From Streptomyces sp. A1136 (GTDB taxonomy: Bacteria > Actinomycetota > Actinomycetes > Streptomycetales > Streptomycetaceae): DNA of 37,527 bases. Of the stretch, positions 1 through 8,289 are shown one piece after another. The notes under the pieces were generated by a model, which saw only the letters and a program-made list of their open reading frames with translations, made no database searches and was not told where the DNA came from. Where the stretch lies: contig NZ_SSBJ01000054.1 of the NCBI RefSeq assembly GCF_004795055.1, positions 1 to 37,527 of the forward strand, in the 5' to 3' direction. The stretch's first letter is position 1, and each line of letters begins with the position of its first letter. The translations under genes were made by a program, and so were the position numbers.

Positions 1-131
1 ATCCCGTTGATCACCCGGCGGTCCTCCACCCGAGGCCGGCCCCTGACAGCACTCGGTATCAGCGGAGCCAGCAACTCCCACTCGGCATCGGTCAGTTCAT
101 GGCGACGGATCACGAAAACATGATCCACCAT
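1..131 (-). CDS. IS5-family transposase, N-terminal fragment at window edge
   Basis: Reading leftward from an ATG at 131, the product begins MVDHVFVIRRHELTD and matches the N-terminus of the transposase at 987-1863. Only about 43 codons are visible, so no catalytic residue can be seen here. The start was chosen by homology to copy 2. Whether the rest of this copy is intact cannot be judged from the window. Confidence 0.8.
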   Translation of the reverse strand, partial: MVDHVFVIRRHELTDAEWELLAPLIPSAVRGRPRVEDRRVING

Positions 132-159
132 CGAACGATTTTTTGAAGACGGACCCTAG
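1..159 (-). mobile_element. IS5-family insertion sequence, copy 1 (5' end only, runs off the left edge)
   Basis: The reverse complement of this stretch matches the 5' end of the element at 959-1876 with only a few substitutions (about 97% by eye). The terminal motif CTAG followed by GGTCCGTCTTC lies at 146-159. The rest of the element lies beyond the window. It points left and copy 2 points right, so their 5' ends face each other across a passenger gene. Confidence 0.9.
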
Positions 160-848
160 GCAGAAGCCGGTCCGACGTTGATGTCCGAGATGCGGCCGGC
201 GGAGTCGAAGGAGACCACCGCGGCGCCCCCGCGGGGCAGAGGTGCGGTGATCTGGTCGGCGGCCTCCTGCACCGGGACGCCGTGCAGGGCGAACCAGCCG
301 TTGACCACCAGCCGCGGCGAGCGTGCGAAAAGCTGTGCGCCAGTGAGCAGATGGCGCGGCATCGCGACTGGGTCCAGTCGCGCGGAGTGGAGTTGCGGGT
401 CTTGCGGCACGAAGTAGACCCGGGTCTCCGGACCGGCCTCCCGGCCGATGTAGCCGGGTGCGCCGAGCGCCGCCATGCCGAGGAAGGCCAACGCCTCAGC
501 GGCGCGGCGCGGATCGGCGAAACGGGCTAGCACCACGCCCTCCTGCTGCAACTCCACGATGCCGTGACGGCGGCCGAACTCGGGGATGCGCGCGGCGGCG
601 GCGGCCACTTCACTGCCGCGCAGCCCCGGGTTAGCCCAGCCCCACAGCCAGGTCTGCTCGGCCAGGTCGTAGCTGCCCAGGAGTCCCACCCGAAGGCTTC
701 GGCCGCCGGACTCATAGCGGCACTGGTCCAGATCTGCCGTCCACGGCCCGGCCGGGAAGGCCTGGTCGATCATTTCCAGCTGTTGTACGCCCCAGGCCGC
801 GTGGTACTCGGCGGCGTGCAGGAAGGCGTCGGAGAAGGCCACGGTCAT
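156..848 (-). CDS. DUF6882-like protein, 3' end abutting an IS
   Basis: A 230-residue soluble protein with no signal peptide. Its central motif WLWGWANP and the following Pro/Gly-rich stretch match what I know of the DUF6882 family, which is common in actinomycetes and has no assigned biochemical role. It starts at ATG 848 (MTVAFSDAFLHAAEYH). The TAG stop lies inside the CTAG terminus of the neighbouring insertion sequence, so the IS may have trimmed the last codons and supplied a stop. It is the only gene between the two inverted IS copies, i.e. the passenger of a possible composite element. The family call is moderately sure; the function is unknown. Confidence 0.7.
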   Translation of the reverse strand: MTVAFSDAFLHAAEYHAAWGVQQLEMIDQAFPAGPWTADLDQCRYESGGRSLRVGLLGSYDLAEQTWLWGWANPGLRGSEVAAAAARIPEFGRRHGIVELQQEGVVLARFADPRRAAEALAFLGMAALGAPGYIGREAGPETRVYFVPQDPQLHSARLDPVAMPRHLLTGAQLFARSPRLVVNGWFALHGVPVQEAADQITAPLPRGGAAVVSFDSAGRISDINVGPASA

Positions 849-958
849 CGGGGCAGCCTAGCCCCTGCCAGGCCGACGGCCCTCAGAGACGTCAGCCCGG
901 GCCAGCAGAGGCCAGCGGAGCGAGACGCTTACGAAGATCACGACATACGGCTGGAGTT

Positions 959-1876
959 CCAGGCTCCGTCTTCAAAAAATCGTTCGATGGTGGATCACGT
1001 TTTGGTGATCCGTCGCCATGAACTGACCGATGTCGAGTGGGAGTTGCTGGCTCCGCTGATACCGAGTGCTGTCAGGGGCCGGCCTCGGGTGGAGGACCGT
1101 CGGGTGATCAACGGGATGGTCTACAAGATCTGGACGGGGGGTTCCTGGCGTGACCTGCCGGAACGTTACGGCCCGTGGAAGTCGGCCTACACCCGCTTCC
1201 GCCGCTATGCCATCGACGGAGTGTTCACCCGGGCCCTCCAACAAGTCCAGGCCCGGGCGGATGCCGCCGGTGACATCGATTGGCTGGTCCAGATCGACTC
1301 CACCATCGTCCGCGCCCACCAGCACGCCGCCGCCACCGGCCGAAAAAGGGGGAATCACCGGACGGACGAACCGGACGATCACGCCCTCGGCCGATCCCGA
1401 GGAGGCCTGACCACCAAAATCCATCTCGCCTGCGACGGCCGCGGCCGACCCCTGGCCATCCTGCTGACCCCGGGGCAACGGCACGAGGGCGTCTGCGCGA
1501 GGCCGCTGCTCGAACGCATCCGAGTACCCCGGCCCCGGCCGCCCCCACTGCCGACCCGGTCACCTGATCGCCGACAAGACCTACAGCTCACGCGGATTCC
1601 GCGCCTACCTGCGGCAACGCGGCATCGGACACACGATCCCGGAGAAAAACGACCAGATGAAGCACCGCCGAAACCGAGGCAAACGAGGCGGCCGGCCAAC
1701 AGGCTTCAACAGCGAGACCTACCGACGCCGCAACACCGTCGAACGCTGCTTCAACCAACTCAAGGGGTTCCGCGGCATCGCCACCCGCTACGAGAAGACC
1801 GCCACCTCCTACCAAGCGGCGGTCACCCTCGCATCAATCCTGCTCTGGGCAAGATCGATTTGAAGACGGACCCTAG
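959..1876 (+). mobile_element. IS5-family insertion sequence, copy 2 (full length, about 0.92 kb)
   Basis: The right end reads TTGAAGACGGACCCTAG (to 1876). The left end, CCAGGCTCCGTCTTC (from 959), is its imperfect inverted repeat, with two mismatches in about 15. The element holds one transposase split over two frames. Together with the partial copy at 1-159 it brackets 160-958 in inverted orientation, like a small composite transposon. Confidence 0.85.
987..1863 (+). pseudogene. IS5-family DDE transposase, frameshifted
   Basis: The first part starts at ATG 987 (MVDHVLVIRRHELTD) and runs in frame to about 1530. It carries the first catalytic Asp in VQIDSTIVRAHQH and the TKIHLACDGRGRPL strand. 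The remainder, with the second Asp (LIADKTYSSRGFR) and the Glu (RRNTVERCFNQLK), is in the frame one base forward and ends at 1863. The junction lies in a C-rich run at about 1525-1535. Some IS5 groups use programmed -1 frameshifting, but here the shift is +1 (or -2), so a plain indel that broke the gene is more likely. All three DDE residues survive in the DNA. If the shift can be suppressed, the element could still be mobile. Confidence 0.75.
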
Positions 1877-2125
1877 ATGCGCCGGGGGCGGGGAAGCCCC
1901 AAGCTGACCGGGGCCGCGGGCTCGGCGGAGTCGAGCTGACTGATCTTCGCCTCGGCGTCCCCGAGGCTGACGCGGAGCCCTTCGATCTCGCCGAGCCAGC
2001 CCTCGCGCTCGGCCTCGGCGATCCGATCGAGGAGGTTGTTCCTGATCTCGACCAAGCGGTCGCGCTGGGCGGGGTCCGGACGGAGGAGGGAGCAGCGGAC
2101 GCAGGCTTAACCGAACTTGCGGTGT
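1873..2125 (-). pseudogene. Tyrosine recombinase C-terminal tail, remnant 1
   Basis: Read on the minus strand, this is the C-terminal zinc/coiled tail typical of actinobacterial tyrosine integrases: ACVRCSLLRPDPAQRDRL, then a helical GWLGEIEGLRVSL segment, ending in PRPRRI. Upstream residues RKFG and a TAA at 2107 show that the frame was once open further upstream. The catalytic core (R...HxxR...Y) is absent. Its 3' end abuts the IS right end. It is one of four related remnants in the first 5.6 kb. Confidence 0.7.
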
Positions 2126-2850
2126 GTGGCCGAGAGCCGGCCTGCGCGCCCGATCAGGTCACTCTGAGTAGAGGCCAGCGAATTGGGATCATTAGGGATC
2201 CCGGGCGTGTCGCCAATCGTGTCGTTGGGATTACCGCAGCAGCCGGTCGGCCCACGGATGCGGGCTGTAAGCCTGGGTGATGCGTGGACGAGCCAGTGTC
2301 GCTGGTTGTCAGTGAGGGTGGGGAGGACTGCGTCGAGGTCTGCTTCGTCCTTGGGTCGCGGCTCCTTGGCCTTATAGAAGAGTTGCACCTCCGGTGCGAG
2401 GTAGGGGATGCCGTCGGCGGAGATCAGGCCGAGCGTGTCGATTGGACGACGTACTCGCGGATCACGGCGTGACACCCACTCCTGGTCATAGGCTTCGTCG
2501 AGCATGATCTGGATACGCCAGGGTTCGCCTGGCGCTGGCTGGCACCAGATGTCATGAACGCTCTCAGGAAGAGCCTCGCCGGATACCCACGGGCGCAGGC
2601 TCCCCGGTGGATCGACGGCCCACCACTTCCAGTCCGGCAGAGCCTGTTGGACGGCGAGCTGGTCGCGCCGCAGTAGCAGGACGTCAATGTCGCCGTGATC
2701 TCGGATGCGGTGGCCCACTGCGAGTTCAATGGCGAAGCCACCCGCCACCCACCAGGGGGTCTTCAGGTCGCAGAACCGGTCAGCGACTTCGGCAAGGGAC
2801 GCGGGATCCCATCTGGTCAAGGGGGTGTGCTCGTGGGTCATGTCGTCCAT
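2107..2850 (-). CDS. Nucleotidyltransferase (aminoglycoside-adenylyltransferase-like), altered C-terminus
   Basis: 247 residues. The nucleotidyltransferase signature is VAGGFAIELAVGHRIRDHGD followed by IDVLLL, giving the GG...DxD metal and NTP site at about residues 35-57. The family transfers a nucleotide to small molecules or proteins; the substrate here is unknown. The last 40-50 residues look wrong. From about 2290 the neighbouring frame reads TQAYSPHPWADRLLR and stops at 2231, the usual way such proteins end. A one-base deletion has therefore probably pushed translation into foreign sequence that ends in the recombinase remnant (HRKFG). Start is ATG 2850 or 2841. The catalytic part is intact, so activity is possible. 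Confidence 0.75.
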   Translation of the reverse strand: MDDMTHEHTPLTRWDPASLAEVADRFCDLKTPWWVAGGFAIELAVGHRIRDHGDIDVLLLRRDQLAVQQALPDWKWWAVDPPGSLRPWVSGEALPESVHDIWCQPAPGEPWRIQIMLDEAYDQEWVSRRDPRVRRPIDTLGLISADGIPYLAPEVQLFYKAKEPRPKDEADLDAVLPTLTDNQRHWLVHASPRLTARIRGPTGCCGNPNDTIGDTPGIPNDPNSLASTQSDLIGRAGRLSATHRKFG

Positions 2851-2893
2851 CCTGTTCCGTAAGCTGCTTCGATGTGCTGATGACCTGCAGGAG

Positions 2894-3160
2894 TCAGGTG
2901 CTCGAGGTCTGACCTTCGGTGCCGGTGCGGAAGTCGGGCATGCGGAGGTTGGTGGTGGTGTGCTTAGCGGTCATCTCACGCATCGAGGCGAGCTTGTCTT
3001 CAGCTGCGGCGACGCTCGTCTGATGGTGGCGACCTCGCCGAGCCATCCCTGGTCCTTTGCTTCTTTGAGTTGGTCGAGGAGATTGTTGTGGATCTCCTCA
3101 AGTCGGGGCATCTGGCTGGGATCCGGCCGGAGTTATGGGCCTTTGACACACGCTTCTCTG
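2894..3160 (-). pseudogene. Tyrosine recombinase C-terminal tail, remnant 2
   Basis: On the minus strand: KFREACVKGP, an in-frame TAA, then LRPDPSQMPRLEEIHNNLL and QGWLGEVATIRR. A one-base deletion near 3015 moves the rest (EDKLASMREMTAKHTTTNLR) into another frame, which ends at 2894. The order of segments is that of an integrase tail. It has both a stop and a frameshift, so it is clearly dead. It differs in sequence from remnants 1, 3 and 4, so it is not a recent duplicate. Confidence 0.65.
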
Positions 3161-3215
3161 AATTTGCCGGTTGGGGCCCCTGGACCACCTCCGGGACCTC
3201 GATAGAGTTGGGGTG

Positions 3216-3491
3216 ATGACTGGGAACCTAGGCCGTTGGCCGAAGATCGATGAGGAACGCGGCGTCGAGGACGTGACGCTTCTGATCTTGGAGTGGCTGG
3301 GCGAGCAGGGTGTGAACGCCATGATCAGGATGGACGCCGAGAGACTGGCTGACAACGCGCCAGCTTGGACGTTCGCCGCCATCGGTGGCCCGTTGACGCA
3401 TGGGATGCGGGCCGACGGGAGGACTGTTCAGCAGTGCATGTCCGTTGCTCTGGCCCGCCTGCGCGACTCCGGTCTGTCGGTTCCGTTCTGA
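3216..3491 (+). CDS. Small hypothetical protein
   Basis: A 91-residue protein beginning MTGNLGRWPKIDEERGVED and ending RDSGLSVPF. The composition looks coding (acidic N-terminus, an amphipathic helix around LLILEWLGEQG) and there is no membrane segment or signal peptide. GTG 3213 and TTG 3171 are alternative in-frame starts. ATG 3216 is preferred, although no strong ribosome site is visible. I do not recognise the family. It stands alone on this strand between two recombinase remnants. Confidence 0.5.
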   Translation: MTGNLGRWPKIDEERGVEDVTLLILEWLGEQGVNAMIRMDAERLADNAPAWTFAAIGGPLTHGMRADGRTVQQCMSVALARLRDSGLSVPF

Positions 3492-3560
3492 TCTTCGACC
3501 GCCTTTGCTGAACCTCGCCTTGGGAACTCAGTTGAGGCGATCTGATTGCTGGACGGCTGG

Positions 3561-4099
3561 TCAAGGCAGGAGTGGTCGGGTTGCGGTCCAGGTGACGAGT
3601 CGCTCGCGTACCGGGCCGGGTGCCAGGTAACCGACCAGGCTTTCCACATGAGCCGTCAGTTCTTGTGTCGCCGCAGCTCGCAGATCTGCTCGTTGGGAAG
3701 GTCGCGCCAGCCCTCGGCGAGTCCAGCAGCCTGTGGGGGCGTGAAGGTCAGTGCATCGAGCGTGTCGGACGCCAGCGCCTCGGGAAGCCAGTCGATGTCC
3801 GTGTCGTCGGGGCCCAGACAGTCGATCACCCACATCCGGAACATGAACTCCTGCTGAGCCACCCGCGCAGGGTGCCCCTCGGCGTGGTCGAGCATCCGCC
3901 GGTTCGCGAGCAGCGCCAGCTTCGCCCACTGGCGACGGGCTTCCAGGGGATGGCTGGAGTCGTAGGCCTGTCCCTGCGCGGCAACGCGTGCCGTCTCAAG
4001 TTGCTGGCCGCAGGCGTCATGGATGAACATCTGCAACTGGTCGAGCGTCCACGTGCTCAGGTCGCGGCCTGGTTCTTCTCGATGTGCGTCGCTACTCAA
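3561..4099 (-). pseudogene. Hypothetical protein, frameshifted near its end
   Basis: A TTG at 4099 preceded by AGGAG about 8 bases upstream gives LSSDAHREEPGRDLSTWTLD and on to EQICELRRHKN, stopping at 3656 (148 codons). At about 3670 the next frame continues with ELTAHVESLVGYLAPGPVRE and ends at 3561, which looks like the natural C-terminus. A one-base change has therefore probably truncated the protein. It is Trp/His-rich, soluble and of no recognised family. Upstream in the same frame lies recombinase remnant 3, so longer starts would make an artificial fusion. Confidence 0.5.
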
Positions 4100-4290
4100 G
4101 GTCCCCGCTCCTGGTGTAGGCATGCCCAGGCTGATGGTGGCCTTCTGGGACCGCCTGTCGATCTGGGCGAGCTTATCCTCGGCGCCGGCCAGGCTGACTT
4201 TGAGCGGATCTCCTCCAATCGGCCGCGCTGGGCCGGGTCCGGCCGAAGGAGGGAGCAACGAACGCAAGCTTGTCTGAACCTCGTGGCTCA
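4100..4290 (-). pseudogene. Tyrosine recombinase C-terminal tail, remnant 3
   Basis: The minus strand reads RFRQACVRCSLLRPDPAQR, then GRLEEIR. An internal deletion of roughly 60 bases removes the usual long helix and shifts the frame before LKVSLAGAEDKLAQIDRRSQ. It is related to the remnants at 1873, 2894 and 5416. Downstream it runs into the hypothetical gene ending at 3561. Confidence 0.7.
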
Positions 4291-4391
4291 GGGCTCCTTC
4301 ACGTCGCTTGTGCGGGCAACGATTTGGTTCGGGGAGCCGGAGAAGGAATAGGCCTGTGCGGCCGTCGGCGCAACGCAGATAGCCTGCGCGG

Positions 4392-5318
4392 ATGAAGCGG
4401 ATTCAGCGGGCCGTTGGGGCGGTCGTCGGCTCAGCGGTGGGAGACGCTTTGGGCGGCCCCTTCGAGTTCGGTCCCCGGGGCGCATTCTCCGCGCGGTTTC
4501 CCGCGCCTGGTGCCGGTGGCGAGATGTGTGGAGGCGGTGGTTGGGATCCCGGCGAGGCCACTGACGACACGCAGATGGCCGTCCTGGTCGCGGAGTCGCT
4601 GTTGGAGCGGGGCGGGCTGGATCTGCCGGACATCTTCGCCCGCTTCCAGCTGTGGGCGGCATCAGAGCCGAAGGACATCGGCTTGCAGACCGAAGACGTC
4701 CTGACCAACGGCATGCCCTGGGACCTCGCCGCCACGATCCACTTCCAGGTCAACCAACGAGCAGCGGGAAACGGCTCCTTGATGCGGGCATCGACCTCCG
4801 CAGTCCACTTCGCGGCCGCCGGCCAAGAAGCCACCATGGACGCGGCCCGCCGGATCGCCGCCCTCACCCACGGGGACCGCGCGGCCTGGGAAGGCACCGC
4901 GATCTTCCACGAACTCATCCGTGTCACGTTCGAGGACACCGACCCCCTCGCCGCGCTCCCGGACATCCTGGCTCTTGTCCACCCCGACCACCGCGGCCGC
5001 TACGACACCGTCCTCGCGCCCGACTGGCACCCCGATCAGGCGACCGAGTTCAACGGCGCCGTCTGGCCCTGTCTGGGCTCCGCCGTCTGGGCCCTGCGCA
5101 CCACCACCAGCTTCGAATACGCGATACGCGCAGCGATCGACCTGGGCGGTGACACGGACACCGTCGCCGCGGTGACCGGAGGCCTCGCGGGGGCGTATTA
5201 CGGGCTCGACGCGATCCCCGCCCGCTGGACCCAGCCGCTCCATGTCCCCCTCCCAGGATTCGACGGACGAGTGTTGTACCTGCCCGACCTGCTCCACCTT
5301 GCACACCGCCTCGGATAG
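4392..5318 (+). CDS. ADP-ribosylglycohydrolase family protein
   Basis: 308 residues, the usual length for the DraG/ARH family, which removes ADP-ribose from proteins or other acceptors using a dinuclear metal site. Visible landmarks are GSAVGDALGGPFEFG (residues 13-27), the metal-binding TDDTQMAVL near residue 58 and the C-terminal metal motif AIDLGGDTDTVAAVTGGLAG near residue 255. All key acidic residues are present, so it should be active. It is monocistronic. Its neighbours are recombinase remnants, and no ADP-ribosyltransferase partner is visible nearby, so the substrate cannot be inferred. Confidence 0.92.
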   Translation: MKRIQRAVGAVVGSAVGDALGGPFEFGPRGAFSARFPAPGAGGEMCGGGGWDPGEATDDTQMAVLVAESLLERGGLDLPDIFARFQLWAASEPKDIGLQTEDVLTNGMPWDLAATIHFQVNQRAAGNGSLMRASTSAVHFAAAGQEATMDAARRIAALTHGDRAAWEGTAIFHELIRVTFEDTDPLAALPDILALVHPDHRGRYDTVLAPDWHPDQATEFNGAVWPCLGSAVWALRTTTSFEYAIRAAIDLGGDTDTVAAVTGGLAGAYYGLDAIPARWTQPLHVPLPGFDGRVLYLPDLLHLAHRLG

Positions 5319-5415
5319 GGGCGGTCGATGAGACAGGTTTGATAGCCCGCAGCAATGCCGTCGGGGCCCTCGTCTCGCAGCAGACGATGGCTGATCATCG
5401 TCCCCTGGAGTCTGA

Positions 5416-5606
5416 TTACCCCTGAGGGGTGGGGCGGGGCGTCGGCAGCCCCAGCAGAACCGGGCCGCCGGGCGCTGCCGCGTCGAGTTGGCCGATCTTG
5501 GATTCGGCTCCGGCGAGGCTGATGCGGGGCCCTTCGATCTCGCCGAGCCATGCTTCGTGCTCGGCTTCGCTGATCCGGTCCGGGAGGTTGTCGCGGATCA
5601 GGCCCC
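5416..5606 (-). pseudogene. Tyrosine recombinase C-terminal tail, remnant 4
   Basis: On the minus strand: LIRDNLPDRISEAEHEAWLG, then EIEGPRISLAGAES and a Pro-rich end closing at a TAA (5416). It is the fourth copy of the same tail. It joins directly onto the 3' end of the hydrolase gene, whose stop codon lies within the first bases of the remnant. The zinc-like CVRC part is missing, so it is shorter than remnants 1-3. The bases 5319-5415 between it and the glycohydrolase hold nothing I can name. Confidence 0.65.
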
Positions 5607-6530
5607 GCCCTCGGGCTCCACGTCATCACCGCGCTGCACTGGCGCCGCCGAGAGACGACCACCGTCCGGGCCGTGATCTTCACCGCCGAGCACGTCGAGG
5701 ATGTGGGGCCAGGCTGCCTTGCCCAGGAGCACGTCAGCTTCAGGTGTGCCCCCGTACTTGAAGTGCGGGGACGCCGATGCCGGGCTCTCGCCAGGAAGGC
5801 GTGGTCGGTGGCCGGCGTCGGCACGGGCGATCAGACGCACGGTCGCCCCGGCCGAGCGTCGACGCTGAGCTAACTGTTCGGCGAAATGGAGCGACGGCCA
5901 CATCGCGTCGTCGCCGCCCGCGACCAAGACCAGATCGGCTCTGGCCTCTTCCACGGGGATCTCCGCGGTCGGAAGCGAGTGAGCGAAGGTCCGCTCGCTC
6001 AGTTCGTACCATCCGCGGATGGCGACGGGGCCGCTGCCCGACTCCGAGGGAATCCAAGAATCGTCCATCGGGACAAAAGGCAGGGGCCGCTCCTGCCAGG
6101 TCCAGGACGAGCGATACGGATAGTGCGCCCCGTCGTGGCCAGGGCCGACGTTGCACCAGACCCGTGAAGTGGGCGACAGGGCGATGGCCACGTCCACGCG
6201 CGGGTCGCGCACCGCCGTGAGCAAAGCGGCTTCAGCACCCTTGGAGGTGCCGAGGATTCCGATGCGTTGCGCTCCGTCCAGTTGAAGGAAGTCGACGGCG
6301 GCGGTGAAAATCTCCAGGGGAACTTCGCAAATTCCCGGGGACTGCCCGGGCCCGCCGAACCAGCGGATCGCCAAGGCTGTGAAGCCTTGCTGAGCGAGGA
6401 TGCGCGCTCGCTCACGTTCGATGCGCCCGCTGGATCCTGCCAAGACCAGAACGCCGACGTCACTGCCACGAGCTGGGGCGGTCAGAACGCCTTCCCAAGG
6501 ATCGGCCAGCTCGCGCTCAGTGATGTCCAC
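5598..6530 (-). CDS. Alpha/beta hydrolase, BAAT C-terminal acyl-thioester hydrolase-like
   Basis: 310 residues. An alpha/beta-hydrolase fold is indicated by the strand VGVLVLAGSSG, the nucleophile elbow GTSKGAEAAL (Ser near residue 95), the acid region LVLVAGGDDAMWPS (near residue 200) and a His in DAGHRPRLPGES. This arrangement is typical of the BAAT C-terminal/dienelactone hydrolase group, which cleaves acyl thioesters or esters; the substrate is unknown. No signal peptide, so cytoplasmic. The last 25 residues after ILDVLGGEDHG are low-complexity and join recombinase remnant 4, so the natural C-terminus may have been replaced. Start is ATG 6530. Confidence 0.8.
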   Translation of the reverse strand: MDITERELADPWEGVLTAPARGSDVGVLVLAGSSGRIERERARILAQQGFTALAIRWFGGPGQSPGICEVPLEIFTAAVDFLQLDGAQRIGILGTSKGAEAALLTAVRDPRVDVAIALSPTSRVWCNVGPGHDGAHYPYRSSWTWQERPLPFVPMDDSWIPSESGSGPVAIRGWYELSERTFAHSLPTAEIPVEEARADLVLVAGGDDAMWPSLHFAEQLAQRRRSAGATVRLIARADAGHRPRLPGESPASASPHFKYGGTPEADVLLGKAAWPHILDVLGGEDHGPDGGRLSAAPVQRGDDVEPEGGA

Positions 6531-6592
6531 GCGCTCCCCCTGTCGTCACAACTCTCAGAAACCCAGCCCAGAACGCGGGGTGCGCCCCCCCA

Positions 6593-6958
6593 GTGCACAA
6601 CCCGGCGGGCTGGCCGGAGGAACTTCTGTCCGCGCTCCACCGCCGGGTCTTCCTGATCCCTTCCTCTGGCATGATCGCGGCCCTGGTGACGGGGTGGGCC
6701 GACGCGGGCGTCATCGCCGGTCCGCCGATGGGATATGAGGACGTGGCTCCGATGCCGGTCATTGTCACGGATGCAGGCGGCCGGGTGACCGACCTGAGCG
6801 GGGCATCCGTGCTGCAGGGCGACATGTCGGTGCTGGTTACCAACGGGCGGCTGCACGACGCGTTCGTGCGGATGGTGAAGGACTTGCCACGCCGTCGCGA
6901 CTGGCAGGCCCTCGTCGATGGGGAGTACGGCCCGGTGCAGGGGCGATTAGGCCGCTGA
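6593..6958 (+). pseudogene. Inositol monophosphatase-family protein, C-terminal half only
   Basis: From a GTG at 6593, 121 residues align in order with the C-terminal half of the HisN/IMPase family. A strand GMIAALVTGWADAGVI occupies the place of the usual VADGRADAML. GYEDVAPMPVIVTDAGGRVT occupies that of WDxAAxxPIxxEAGG. SVLVTNGRLHDAFVRMV is the usual ending. The N-terminal half with the metal ligands (DPIDGT and the first Glu/Asp cluster) is missing, and the motif WD is replaced by YED. It cannot be a working phosphatase unless it has a new role. It starts 62 bases from the divergent hydrolase gene. Confidence 0.65.
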
Positions 6959-7090
6959 GGGGCGGAGGCTGCGGGGTGGCCGGATGATCGCGCCGCGGAG
7001 GGGGAGTGCGGCTAGGTAGCCGGCGGGGGTTCCTGACCTTGTCATGAGTGTGCTGTGACAGCCGCCGATGCCATCCGACACCGCCGGCCC

Positions 7091-7518
7091 CTACCGGGCC
7101 CAGTCGACGCCGAGCGCGGCCAGGCGCTCGCACTGTTCGGCGGTCAGTTCATCACGGCGGGTGCGGGTGTTGGACAGCCATACCCCAAGCCGCACCGGGG
7201 TTCCGTCCGGCAGCTCCTCGGTGTGCGTGCGGGGGACGACAACACGTCCATCGCGGGCCGCGTACTGGGCGAGGGCGTCGACGCCCCGCTCGAACGCCGA
7301 ACGCCGAACGCCGAACCCGACGCCCGGCGCGGCCGCGCCGGGGCGGCCGGCTCCGCAGCCGGCGTCACGCCCAGCTGGGCGAGGCGGGTCTGCTGCTCGT
7401 CGCCGAGCTGCTTCCAGTCGCGGCGTTGGGTGGCCAGCCAGCGGCCGATGTCCTCGCCCCGGACCGTGACGCCGGGGACGATGTCGTTCAGGGTGGCTTC
7501 AGCTTTGGAGTGCAGCAC
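7091..7518 (-). pseudogene. Helicase-associated-domain remnant A
   Basis: The minus strand holds DIVPGVTVRGEDIGRWLATQ then WKQLGDEQQTRLAQLGVTP, followed in shifted frames by ALAQYAARDGRVVVPRTHTE and LSNTRTRRDELTAEQCERLA, ending LGVDWAR. This is the helicase-associated repeat found at the C-terminus of large Streptomyces DEAD/DEAH proteins. The frame changes at least twice, one change coinciding with a small tandem repeat at 7291. The helicase core is absent. Confidence 0.7.
7291..7318. repeat. Tandem 7-bp repeat CGAACGC
   Basis: Three perfect units of CGAACGC and a partial fourth (CGAACCC). It sits inside helicase remnant A, and because the unit is not a multiple of three it explains a loss of reading frame there. 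The pattern is that expected of replication slippage. Confidence 0.8.
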
Positions 7519-7595
7519 TGCATTGGCCGTGATGACGAAGGCGTGGCATGCGCGTTTAGAGCGTCCGCCAGTAGGGGGATGGCAATTGGTGGCGA

Positions 7596-8014
7596 CTACT
7601 GCTCGGCGTCGGCCAGTTCGGCGTTGGCCCGGGCGGTGACGTGGGTCAGTACGCGGGCGGCAGCCGCCAGGTCCTCGGCGGGGATGTCGCGTGGCGGGCG
7701 GCGATCTCGGCGCCGGCGGCGCGGATCTCCCCGCTCAGCGTCCGGCCCGCATCCGTGAACCGCAGGCGGGACTCCTCGGCAGGCAGGGACTCCAGCAGAC
7801 CAGAGGCGGTCAGCTCGGCGATCGTCGGGACGTCGAGCAGCCGGCAGCAGCCGCGTAAGCGGTCCCCAGGATCGCGTCCGGCCCGCCCGAGAACGGCCAT
7901 CACCGGCTTCAGCGCTGGCGAAGCCGGACGCTGCCGATCGGCGCTACCGGCCGGTCCGCAATGGGCTCCCGGGCACCGCACGCCAGGCGTTTCCGGCGCG
8001 TAGAGGCGCGACAT
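7596..8014 (-). pseudogene. MarR-like regulator remnant
   Basis: Minus-strand residues ELTASGLLESLPAEESRLRF then TDAGRTLSGEIRAAGAEIAA resemble the wing and dimerisation helix of MarR-type regulators. A frameshift near 7690 separates them from the natural-looking end IPAEDLAAAARVLTHVTARA with a stop at 7596. The DNA-recognition helix region is not convincing and the first 60 codons look non-coding. Family call is tentative. Confidence 0.45.
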
Positions 8015-8289
8015 TGCCTCAAATTTGCCTTGGCATGTCCAGGTTAACCGTCGGTAAGGTGATCACCGTGTGGATGGCAGCCCTGACCCGGTGCGCCGTC
8101 GCACGCGTCAGTGGCGGCCGGGGGGAACAGTGTCGCTACGGGGGGACTAATTGATCATGTCGCGGCATCGGTTCTTCAAGACTGCTGCCTCGGCGGGTGC
8201 AACCTGCTGCTGTCTTGCGACAGCGGGCTGATTCGAACGCTTCCTATGTGCTCCCCGCCTGCCTTCATTTGCCATGAAGGAATGCTCTT
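8015..8289. other. Upstream region of the toxin-like gene
   Basis: About 275 bp without a supported gene. AAGGA at 8275-8279, about 10 bases before the TTG at 8290, is the likely ribosome site of the next gene. No promoter can be fixed with confidence. Confidence 0.4.

Noticed and set aside
4392..5318. ADP-ribosylglycohydrolase as antitoxin of a DarT-type system
   Set aside because: No ADP-ribosyltransferase gene adjoins it and the protein is of DraG/ARH type rather than a macrodomain.
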